Positions 1 through 5,010 of a DNA stretch of 5,010 nt are shown here, one piece after another (the first letter of the stretch is position 1; the number at the start of each line of letters is the position of its first letter). The notes beneath the pieces are model-generated. The model saw only the letters and a list, made by a program, of their open reading frames with translations, was not told the DNA's origin and made no database searches. This stretch comes from Methylococcaceae bacterium (GTDB taxonomy: Bacteria > Pseudomonadota > Gammaproteobacteria > Methylococcales > Methylococcaceae). The stretch covers positions 1 to 5,010 of the forward strand of contig JAJRDJ010000064.1 of NCBI GenBank assembly GCA_028678445.1. Direction: 5' to 3'. The position numbers and the translations under genes are program-made.

Positions 1-822
1 AACTTTGATATCCGCAAGCAACTGCTCGAATACGACAACGTGGCCAATGACCAACGCCGGGTCATCTATCACATGCGCGATCAGCTCATGAAGAGCGACG
101 ATATTTCCGAAACCATCGACGCCGCCCGTGAAGATGCGGTGGCGGCCATGTTTGGCCAGTATATTCCGCCACAAACGCTTGAGGAGCAGTGGGATGTCAA
201 AGGGCTCGAGGAAGCGCTGGAGCACGATGTGGGCGCCCATCTGACGATTCAGCAATGGCTGGATGAAGATTCGCACCTCGACGAGGACAGGCTCCGTCAG
301 CGTATCACCGAGCGGCTTGCCGAAATTTACCAGGCCAAGGCAGAAGCCATCGGCCCCAAGGTCATGCGGCATTTCGAGAAAACCGTCATGTTGCAGGTGC
401 TGGATGATTCCTGGAAGGAGCATCTCGCCGCCATGGATCACTTGCGCCAGGGCATCCATCTGCGCGGCTATGCGCAAAAAGATCCCAAGCAGGAGTATAA
501 AAAGGAAGCCTTCGAGATGTTCACGTCCATGCTGGACGTCATCAAGCATGAGGTGATCGGGATTGTCTCAAAGGTTCAGGTCCGTTCGGACGACGAAGTG
601 ACGCAGATGGAAGAGCAGAACCGGGCGCCCGTAACCATGCAATACCAGCATGCCGAAGTGTCCGCCCTCGGTGAGGAGGAGCCGGATGCCGGCGAGCAGC
701 CCGCCGGTACCCCGCCACCAGCCAAGCCCTATACCCGCGAAGGGGTCAAGGTTGGCCGCAACGATCCCTGCCCCTGTGGTTCCGGCAAGAAATACAAGGT
801 CTGTCACGGCAAACTCGACTGA
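1..822 (+). CDS. secA: SecA preprotein translocase ATPase, C-terminal 273 residues (5' end outside window)
   Basis: SecA is the cytosolic/peripheral ATPase that pushes unfolded preproteins through SecYEG. The reading frame is already open at base 1 with NFDIRKQLLEYDNVANDQRR, a SecA signature just after the second nucleotide-binding fold, so this is the 3' part of a gene of about 900 codons. Visible in order: the start of the helical scaffold (residues 1-30); the helical wing with YIPPQTLEEQWD (about 50-120); the two-helix finger, with MRHFEK, LDDSWKEHLAAMDHLRQGIHLRGY and QKDPKQEYKKEAFEMF, whose tip tyrosine is Tyr157 (Tyr794 in E. coli by alignment from memory); a variable acidic and Pro-rich linker (about 200-245); and the SEC-C zinc tail with Cys257, Cys259, Cys268 and His269. 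That tail is the usual SecB/phospholipid contact, which suggests SecB-dependent export. No frameshift or missing key residue was seen. The stop lies one base before argJ. Confidence 0.98.
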   Translation, partial: NFDIRKQLLEYDNVANDQRRVIYHMRDQLMKSDDISETIDAAREDAVAAMFGQYIPPQTLEEQWDVKGLEEALEHDVGAHLTIQQWLDEDSHLDEDRLRQRITERLAEIYQAKAEAIGPKVMRHFEKTVMLQVLDDSWKEHLAAMDHLRQGIHLRGYAQKDPKQEYKKEAFEMFTSMLDVIKHEVIGIVSKVQVRSDDEVTQMEEQNRAPVTMQYQHAEVSALGEEEPDAGEQPAGTPPPAKPYTREGVKVGRNDPCPCGSGKKYKVCHGKLD

Positions 823-823
823 A

Positions 824-2032
824 ATGGGCGTAGTACAAGCCGCAGGGCCTCTACCGGTACGCGGTATCCGGCTAGGCACCGCAGCGGCAGGCATCAAGCG
901 CCGGGGCCGGGATGATCTCCTCGTCATTGAAGCGGCTGAAGGTTCGGCCTGCGCCGCCGTTTTCACCCGCAATGCTTTCTGCGCCGCACCGGTTCTCGTA
1001 GCCCGGGAACATCTGGCTTCATTGCCCCGCTGGCTACTGGTCAACTCCGGCAATGCCAATGCCGGTACCGGGGCACAAGGTTTGGCCGATGCGCGCGCCA
1101 CCTGTGAGTTGCTGGCCCATCTGGTCGGCGCTAATCCCGGACAGGTACTACCGTTTTCAACTGGCGTGATTGGCGAGTTCCTGCCGGTCGATAAAATCGC
1201 AGCGGCATTGCCCGGGGCACTGGCGGCGCTGGACGAGGCGGGCTGGCAACACGCCGCGCGCGCCATTATGACTACCGATACGCGCCCGAAGATCGCTAGC
1301 CATAGCTGCAAGACGGGGGCCGAAATCCTCTCAGTGACAGGTATCGCCAAGGGTTCCGGCATGATCCATCCCGATATGGCGACCATGCTCGCCTTTCTGG
1401 CGACGGATGCCCGGGTTGAACCGGCTGATCTGCAGGCGGTGCTCGCTCGGGCGGTTAACCGGAGTTTCAACCGTATCACCGTCGATGGCGATACCTCCAC
1501 CAATGATGCCTGCGTGCTGTTGGCGTCCGGAGCCGCCAGCGCAGTGCCGCTGCGGCCCAGCACTCCGGACTTTGAAACGTTCGAGGCGGCTGTTCATGCG
1601 GTGTGCGCGGACTTGGCCGAAGCCATCGTACGTGACGGCGAAGGGGCGACAAAGCTCATGCGCATCAGGGTGGAACAGGCGGCCGATGCAGAGGAAGCGC
1701 ACACCGTTGCGAAAACCATCGCTCACTCCCCCTTGGTCAAGACGGCGTTTTTTGCGAGTGATCCCAACTGGGGCCGTATCCTCGCCGCTGTCGGTCGCGC
1801 GGGTTGCGTGGGGCTGGACATCAGCCGGGTTTCGATCTGGTTGGGCGATGTCCTGATTGTCGACCGGGGTGGGCGGGCCAGGTCTTATACCGAAGAGGAT
1901 GGCGCCAGGGTCATGGCTAGGGACGACATTCTCGTCAGGGTGCAACTCGGGCGCGGTGCGGCCGAGGAAACCGTGCTGACCTGCGATTTTTCCTATGACT
2001 ATGTGCGCATCAATGCCGAATACCGGACGTGA
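824..2032 (+). CDS. argJ: ArgJ, glutamate N-acetyltransferase / amino-acid acetyltransferase (ornithine acetyltransferase)
   Basis: ArgJ moves the acetyl group from N-acetylornithine to glutamate, recycling acetyl in cytoplasmic arginine biosynthesis; some members also use acetyl-CoA to make N-acetylglutamate. The 402-residue product has normal family length. Motifs seen: VRGIRLGTAAAGIK near the N-terminus; VNSGNANAGTG from residue 73; the oxyanion-hole pair Thr113-Gly114 in FSTGVIGE; KGSGMIHPDMATML with the self-cleavage bond Ala186-Thr187, Thr187 becoming the nucleophile of the beta chain; DGDTSTND; SDPNWGR (residues 312-318); and the C-terminal YVRINAEYRT. I chose ATG 824 because homology begins a few residues after it; the same frame is open upstream to 650 but there overlaps secA and lacks ArgJ-like sequence. 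There is no Shine-Dalgarno at the right distance and the junction reads TGAAATG, so translation probably depends on ribosomes ending secA. Whether it is mono- or bifunctional cannot be read from the sequence. Confidence 0.97.
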   Translation: MGVVQAAGPLPVRGIRLGTAAAGIKRRGRDDLLVIEAAEGSACAAVFTRNAFCAAPVLVAREHLASLPRWLLVNSGNANAGTGAQGLADARATCELLAHLVGANPGQVLPFSTGVIGEFLPVDKIAAALPGALAALDEAGWQHAARAIMTTDTRPKIASHSCKTGAEILSVTGIAKGSGMIHPDMATMLAFLATDARVEPADLQAVLARAVNRSFNRITVDGDTSTNDACVLLASGAASAVPLRPSTPDFETFEAAVHAVCADLAEAIVRDGEGATKLMRIRVEQAADAEEAHTVAKTIAHSPLVKTAFFASDPNWGRILAAVGRAGCVGLDISRVSIWLGDVLIVDRGGRARSYTEEDGARVMARDDILVRVQLGRGAAEETVLTCDFSYDYVRINAEYRT

Positions 2033-2070
2033 ATGTCCCTTGGTCTCGGCGATTCGAGCGTGCCCGTGAA

Positions 2071-2101
2071 GGGTAGCCGGACCTGAATCAGCTGGCTTCC
2101 C
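2071..2101 (+). repeat. Imperfect hairpin in the argJ-Nudix spacer
   Basis: Arms GGGTAGCCGG (2071-2080) and CTGGCTTCCC (2092-2101) pair over ten positions with one T-T mismatch and one G-T wobble around an 11-nt loop. No T-run follows, so it does not look like a finished intrinsic terminator. It could act as an RNA-processing or attenuation element between argJ and the next gene, or be chance. The 108-bp spacer (2033-2140) holds no other convincing signal; a 17-codon ATG frame starting at 2033 is too short to call. Confidence 0.3.
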
Positions 2102-2140
2102 GTCTGATGCTTGCCAGGTCAAAGACCAGTCGCCACCCTC

Positions 2141-3094
2141 ATGAGTAAGGCCGGAACCGGCGTTCTCGAGGTGGCCGTTGGCGTTATAGTCAGCGCCAAC
2201 CGAGAAGTCCTGATCGCGCGCCGCCCGGATCATGTCCATCAGGGAGGGCTCTTCGAATTCCCGGGCGGCAAGCTGGAGCCCAGTGAGACCTCACTAGAGG
2301 CCCTGCGTCGGGAGCTTCAGGAGGAACTCGGCATAAGGGTGACGGGGGCCGCGCCGCTCATCACCTTGCGGCATGATTACCCCGACCGGCGGGTACTCTT
2401 GCACGTCTTCCGGGTTGATCGCTACGAAGGCGAGCCACTGGGCCGGCAGGGCCAGCCTATCCGTTGGGTGCCGAGGGAGGAACTCGCTGGGCTAGCGTTT
2501 CCCGAGGCCAATCGGCCCATCGTGACAGCGGCCCGGTTGCCGGATCGTTACGCCATCCTCGATACGCCGACCGACGATGCCGGGGTATTGATGGACCGGC
2601 TTTGCAAATATGCGGACCGTGGCATCGACCTTGTTCGGTTGCGCGCCTCCCGACTCGGCCGGGACCGATACCTATCAATGGCCAGGCAGGCCGCCGGATT
2701 TTGTGCCGCCAGCGGCATCACCCTGTTGATTGACGGCCCGCCGGAGCGAGTGGCTGAAATAGGCGCAGGGGGGTTGCATCTACGCTCCGATGAATTGATG
2801 AAACTGCGGGCCCGGCCTCTCGACCGGAAATACTGGCTGGCCGCCTCCTGTCATGACGGCATGCAACTGAAGCAGGCCGCTATCATGGGAGTTGACTTCG
2901 CAGTATTGGGGCCGGTCGCGGCGACCGCCACCCATCCCGAGGCTGCACCCATGGGCTGGGACGCCTTTGCCGGATTGTTGGAGGCGGCCAAGCTGCCCGT
3001 GTATGCCTTGGGTGGGCTGGATTACTCACACCTGGCGATGGCGAAGCAACGGGGCGCACAGGGCGTCGCGGCCATACGGGGGTTTTTGAAGTAA
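2141..3094 (+). CDS. Nudix (MutT-type) hydrolase fused to a ThiE/TenI-like domain
   Basis: This 317-residue protein has two domains. Residues about 5-130 are a MutT-like Nudix hydrolase: GGLFEFPGGK leads into a perfect Nudix box (residues 43-65, pattern G-x5-E-x7-R-E-U-x-E-E-x-G-U) with metal-binding Glu58, Glu61 and Glu62. MutT enzymes remove 8-oxo-dGTP and similar oxidised nucleotides. Residues about 135-317 resemble thiamine-phosphate synthase/TenI: DRYAILDTPTDD, GGLHLRSDEL, SCHD, FAVLGPV (253-259) and PVYALGGL (286-293). The usual QxRxK segment of ThiE reads R166-L-R-A-S170, and the NDR-like strand reads IDGPPERV, so normal TMP synthase activity is doubtful. This architecture is known in proteobacteria (Nudix/TMP-TenI fusions), with the C-terminal role unsettled. 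I chose ATG 2141; a TTG at 2111 in the same frame would add ten residues without Nudix similarity, and neither start has a clear Shine-Dalgarno. It probably follows argJ in one transcript. Confidence 0.92.
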   Translation: MSKAGTGVLEVAVGVIVSANREVLIARRPDHVHQGGLFEFPGGKLEPSETSLEALRRELQEELGIRVTGAAPLITLRHDYPDRRVLLHVFRVDRYEGEPLGRQGQPIRWVPREELAGLAFPEANRPIVTAARLPDRYAILDTPTDDAGVLMDRLCKYADRGIDLVRLRASRLGRDRYLSMARQAAGFCAASGITLLIDGPPERVAEIGAGGLHLRSDELMKLRARPLDRKYWLAASCHDGMQLKQAAIMGVDFAVLGPVAATATHPEAAPMGWDAFAGLLEAAKLPVYALGGLDYSHLAMAKQRGAQGVAAIRGFLK

Positions 3095-3097
3095 ATG

Positions 3098-3114
3098 TGC
3101 ACTTTAGTTGTGCA
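3098..3114 (+). promoter_or_regulatory. NtrC (NR-I) binding site 1 upstream of glnA
   Basis: TGCACTTTAGTTGTGCA is a 17-bp dyad, TGCAC-N7-GTGCA, matching the enterobacterial NtrC consensus TGCACY-N5-RGTGCA except at the second half's first position. Its centre (3106) is about 107 bp upstream of the start predicted from the sigma-54 promoter, close to where E. coli glnA carries an NtrC enhancer site. It begins only three bases after the preceding stop codon. Phosphorylated NtrC would bind here under nitrogen limitation. Confidence 0.8.
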
Positions 3115-3117
3115 TTA

Positions 3118-3134
3118 AAATCCAGTATGGTGCA
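3118..3134 (+). promoter_or_regulatory. Probable second, weaker NtrC site
   Basis: AAATCCAGTATGGTGCA has an intact right half (GGTGCA, 3129-3134) and a poor left half. Its centre (3126) is 20 bp, about two helical turns, from the centre of site 1, so NtrC dimers on both could lie on the same DNA face and bind cooperatively. It would be unconvincing alone; spacing and context support it. Confidence 0.5.
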
Positions 3135-3186
3135 TGATTTAATACGCTTCAGACTAAGGATATAGCCAGTCCCACACATTCAATGT

Positions 3187-3202
3187 TGGCATCAAGCTTG
3201 CT
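3187..3202 (+). promoter_or_regulatory. Sigma-54 (RpoN) promoter of glnA, -24/-12 elements
   Basis: TGGCATCAAGCTTGCT matches the sigma-54 consensus TGGCACR-N4-TTGCW at all but two minor positions. The invariant GG (3188-3189) and GC (3200-3201) have the required spacing. Transcription would start near 3213, giving a 5' leader of about 48 nt. With the upstream NtrC dyads this is the standard architecture of a nitrogen-regulated glnA promoter. I see no sigma-70 promoter of comparable quality in the spacer. Confidence 0.85.
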
Positions 3203-3245
3203 GAAACCAAGAAAACGAGCCTTTTACTGAATTCTGACAACCTGC

Positions 3246-3251
3246 GAGGAG
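3246..3251 (+). promoter_or_regulatory. Ribosome binding site of glnA
   Basis: GAGGAG ends nine bases before ATG 3261, a strong Shine-Dalgarno at good spacing. It fixes the glnA start and contrasts with argJ and the Nudix gene, which lack a clear one. Confidence 0.85.
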
Positions 3252-3260
3252 TGACTGAGA

Positions 3261-4670
3261 ATGACGCCTAAAGACGTACTGAAACAAATCAAGGAAAACG
3301 AAGTCCGCTATGTGGACCTCCGCTTCACCGACACCCGTGGCAAGGAACAGCATGTCACCATCCCGGCCAGCACCGTGGACGAGGATATCTTCGAAGACGG
3401 CAAGATGTTCGATGGGTCCTCCATCTCGGGCTGGAAGCATATCAACGAATCCGACATGATCCTGCTGCCCGATCCCACCACGGCGGTGATCGATCCCTTC
3501 TTTGACGATGCGACCCTGAACCTGCGCTGCGACATCATCGAGCCCTCCGACATGCAGGGCTATGATCGCGACCCCCGCTCCATCGCCAAGCGGGCGGAAT
3601 CGTATCTGAAGTCCACTGGCATTGCCGATACCGCACTCTTCGGGCCGGAAAATGAATTCTTCGTGTTCGACGACGTGCGGTGGGGATCTTCCATGCAGGG
3701 TTCCTTTTACAAGGTCGATTCCGAGGAAGCCGGCTGGAACTCCGAAAAGGTTTACGAAGATGGCAACATCGGCCACCGGCCTGGCGTCAAGGGCGGCTAC
3801 TTCCCGGTACCGCCGGTTGATTCCCTGCAGGACCTCCGCTCCGCCATGTGTAACACGCTGGAGGATATGGGCATCGTGGTCGAGGTCCATCATCACGAGG
3901 TGGCAACCGCCGGTCAGTGCGAAATTGGCGTGAAGTTCGGCACACTTGTCAAGAAGGCCGACGAAGTGCAGATTCTCAAGTACGTCATCCAGAACGTCGC
4001 CCATGCCTTTGGCAAAACCGCTACCTTCATGCCCAAACCCCTGGTCGGTGACAACGGTAGCGGCATGCACGTGCATCAGTCACTGGCAAAGGATGGCAAG
4101 AACCTCTTTACCGGCGACCTCTACGGCGGCCTGTCCGAGACCGCGCTGTACTACATCGGCGGCATCATCAAGCATGCCAAGGCGCTGAATGCTTTCTGCA
4201 ACGCCTCCACCAATAGCTACAAGCGCTTGGTGCCGGGCTTCGAAGCACCGGTCATGCTGGCCTACTCGGCACGCAACCGCTCGGCGTCGATTCGTGTGCC
4301 CTATGTCCAGAATCCCAAGGGGCGGCGCATCGAGATCCGCTTCCCCGACTCCACCGCCAACCCTTACCTGGCCTTCGCGGCCATGCTCATGGCAGGGCTC
4401 GATGGCATCCAGAACAAGATCCATCCCGGCGATGCGATGGACAAGGATCTGTACGACCTGCCACCCGAGGAAGAAAAAGCCATCCCGCAAGTGGCTCATG
4501 CCTTCGACCTGGCGCTGGATGCACTGGACGCGGATCGCGAGTTCCTCACCCGTGGCGGCGTCTTTACCAATGACACGATCGATGCCTATATCGGCCTGAA
4601 GATGGAAGAAGTCACCCGCCTGCGGATGAGTACCCATCCGGTCGAATACGACATGTACTACAGCCTGTGA
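3261..4670 (+). CDS. glnA: Glutamine synthetase, type I (GSI-beta, adenylylation-regulated)
   Basis: GlnA makes glutamine from glutamate, ammonia and ATP, the main route of ammonium assimilation, as a cytoplasmic dodecamer. The 469-residue length equals that of the E. coli enzyme and catalytic positions coincide. With Met as 1: Asp51 in MFDGSS; Glu130 and Glu132 in GPENEF; Glu213 in HHHE; Glu221 in AGQCE; His270 in NGSGMHVHQS; Arg340 in RNRSASIR; then the RRIEIRFPD segment. Residues 1-100 form the beta-grasp domain and the rest the catalytic domain. Tyr398 in KDLYDLPPEE is the adenylylation site (Tyr397 without Met), so GlnE-type covalent control is expected, marking the beta subtype. The start is fixed by the GAGGAG box. 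A sigma-54 promoter with NtrC sites lies upstream and an intrinsic terminator downstream, so the gene is probably transcribed alone; no glnL/glnG (ntrBC) follows within the window. Nothing is odd or broken. Confidence 0.99.
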   Translation: MTPKDVLKQIKENEVRYVDLRFTDTRGKEQHVTIPASTVDEDIFEDGKMFDGSSISGWKHINESDMILLPDPTTAVIDPFFDDATLNLRCDIIEPSDMQGYDRDPRSIAKRAESYLKSTGIADTALFGPENEFFVFDDVRWGSSMQGSFYKVDSEEAGWNSEKVYEDGNIGHRPGVKGGYFPVPPVDSLQDLRSAMCNTLEDMGIVVEVHHHEVATAGQCEIGVKFGTLVKKADEVQILKYVIQNVAHAFGKTATFMPKPLVGDNGSGMHVHQSLAKDGKNLFTGDLYGGLSETALYYIGGIIKHAKALNAFCNASTNSYKRLVPGFEAPVMLAYSARNRSASIRVPYVQNPKGRRIEIRFPDSTANPYLAFAAMLMAGLDGIQNKIHPGDAMDKDLYDLPPEEEKAIPQVAHAFDLALDALDADREFLTRGGVFTNDTIDAYIGLKMEEVTRLRMSTHPVEYDMYYSL

Positions 4671-4718
4671 TGCGGAATTGCATATCCATGTGATGCCATA
4701 AGGCTCACGGAATGCCCT

Positions 4719-4750
4719 GAAAGCCCCGCCAGCCGGGGCTTTCGCTTTTC
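4719..4750 (+). terminator. Intrinsic terminator after glnA
   Basis: GAAAGCCCCG (4719-4728) pairs perfectly with CGGGGCTTTC (4734-4743) as a 10-bp GC-rich stem with a 5-nt loop, followed by GCTTTTC. It sits 48 bp after the glnA stop. The A-run preceding the stem is short (three A within the arm), so termination from the other side would be weaker. Confidence 0.9.
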
Positions 4751-4788
4751 TGATTGATGCCAAATGATGCAGTGCATATCATGATTCC

Positions 4789-4839
4789 TGTGTACCCCAG
4801 TGTGTACCTTTTCAAAATGGCCGATTCAAAAGGTACACA
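4789..4839. repeat. TGTGTACC repeat cluster with a 12-bp perfect inverted repeat
   Basis: TGTGTACC occurs at 4789-4796 and again at 4801-4808, spaced by 12 bp, and in inverted orientation at 4832-4839. The second copy and the inverted one extend to a perfect 12-bp inverted repeat: TGTGTACCTTTT (4801-4812) and AAAAGGTACACA (4828-4839), with a 15-nt spacer. No T-run follows on either strand, so it is not a typical terminator. Such clusters fit binding sites of a dimeric regulator or arm/core sites of a site-specific recombinase; which one is not decidable here. Confidence 0.6.
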
Positions 4840-4949
4840 AAAACTGCTCAAACCCTTGCCAGCCGTGGCCTACAGAGAAATTCATCTATGCCCTTTTGTA
4901 AGCGGCGGAGCAAAAATATCCCCCTGAAACGGCCGGATGGTCTGGTCGT

Positions 4950-4971
4950 GGCGGTGCAAAAGTCTACCGCC
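4950..4971. repeat. Short GC hairpin in the tail
   Basis: GGCGGT (4950-4955) pairs with ACCGCC (4966-4971) across a 10-nt loop. It is six perfect pairs, modest alone, but it lies 14 bp from a longer hairpin at the window edge. Confidence 0.35.
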
Positions 4972-4985
4972 GTTTGCCCTTCGGT

Positions 4986-5010
4986 CTGGTCTGAATGCTA
5001 TTCAGATCAG
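4986..5010. repeat. 11-bp inverted repeat running to the window edge
   Basis: CTGGTCTGAAT (4986-4996) and ATTCAGATCAG (5000-5010) pair over eleven positions with a single G-T wobble and a 3-nt loop (GCT). The right arm ends exactly at the last base, so the full extent is unknown. There is no T-run within view. Confidence 0.55.

Larger units (their letters stand above)
4751..5010. other. Intergenic tail with no recognisable gene
   Basis: No protein family, tRNA or rRNA is recognised. Bases 4751-4850 are AT-rich (about 41% GC by hand count), lower than the flanking genes; the following hundred bases are about 54%. Besides the TGTGTACC cluster, an interrupted dyad lies at 4764-4782 and the direct repeat GGTCTGGTC occurs at 4939-4947 and 4983-4991. 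A + frame from ATG 4888 stays open for 41 codons to the window edge (MPFCKRRSKN...) but has only a weak purine stretch upstream and no familiar motif. On the minus strand a frame entering from the right ends at a TAG (4966-4964) after DLNSIQTRPKGKRR; it could be the basic end of a convergent gene, but 14 codons prove nothing. Confidence 0.5.

Noticed and set aside
650..823. Upstream extension of the argJ frame to an ATG at 650
   Set aside because: These 58 codons overlap conserved secA (the linker and zinc tail) and do not resemble an ArgJ N-terminus; ATG 824 gives normal family length.
568..1563. Long minus-strand open frame (331 codons) across the secA end and argJ
   Set aside because: It lies opposite well-identified coding sequence, is rich in Ala/Ser/Arg/Pro as expected of an antisense shadow in GC-rich DNA, and shows no family motif.
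2033..2086. 17-codon ATG frame directly after the argJ stop
   Set aside because: Too short, with no ribosome binding site and no similarity I recognise; expected by chance.
1331..2239. Minus-strand open frame (302 codons) across argJ and the spacer
   Set aside because: It is antisense to argJ and the start of the Nudix domain, with His/Gly/Arg-rich composition and no recognisable domain.
3137..3166. Possible sigma-70 promoter with a TATAGC-like -10 in the glnA spacer
   Set aside because: No acceptable -35 hexamer sits at 16-18 bp spacing, and the sigma-54 elements are far better.
3192..4076. Minus-strand open frame (294 codons) inside glnA
   Set aside because: It is antisense to a fully conserved glnA; third-position GC bias opens this frame. 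No motif or start signal supports it.
4080..4763. Minus-strand open frame (227 codons) covering the glnA 3' half and the terminator
   Set aside because: It starts beyond the terminator hairpin, runs through it and is otherwise antisense to glnA; a shadow frame.
4764..4782. Dyad ATGATGCA-G-TGCATATCAT after the terminator as a possible operator
   Set aside because: The two arms match only if two bases are skipped, and no promoter or gene is placed to use it.
4826..4885. Minus-strand 19-residue frame (MNFSVGHGWQ...) ending inside the inverted repeat
   Set aside because: It is a tiny frame with no signal or homologue known to me and cannot be told from chance.

Overview
This is a chromosomal housekeeping segment from a Gram-negative proteobacterium. 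The order secA-argJ-Nudix/ThiE fusion, a glutamine synthetase that lines up with the E. coli enzyme residue for residue at every site checked, and a sigma-54/NtrC-type control region in front of glnA all point to the gamma/beta/Acidithiobacillia part of Proteobacteria. Genus cannot be fixed from the sequence; Acidithiobacillus-like is a guess. The four genes are all on the + strand and moderately GC-rich. The spacers around glnA are visibly AT-richer.

Layout: (1) 1-822, the last 273 codons of secA, from the helical scaffold region to the C-terminal zinc-binding tail. (2) 824-2032, complete argJ, starting one base after the secA stop. (3) 2033-2140, a short spacer with an imperfect hairpin. 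(4) 2141-3094, a complete two-domain protein with an N-terminal MutT-type Nudix hydrolase and a C-terminal ThiE/TenI-like TIM-barrel domain whose usual thiamine-phosphate synthase residues are altered. (5) 3095-3260, a regulatory spacer with a near-consensus NtrC site, a probable second NtrC site 20 bp further on, a well-formed -24/-12 sigma-54 promoter and a good ribosome binding site. (6) 3261-4670, complete glnA. (7) 4719-4750, a strong intrinsic terminator. (8) 4751-5010, with no recognisable gene: an AT-rich stretch with three TGTGTACC elements (two direct, one inverted), then about 170 bases with two hairpins, one running to the window edge.

Functionally, secA, argJ and the Nudix/ThiE gene look like one co-directional cluster (protein export, arginine biosynthesis, nucleotide-pool sanitation). 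glnA is a separate, nitrogen-regulated transcription unit closed by its own terminator. The least explained DNA is the segment after that terminator. Its repeats and hairpins could be an attachment site, operator or other mobile-element boundary, but nothing in the window proves it. I found no new multi-gene system here.
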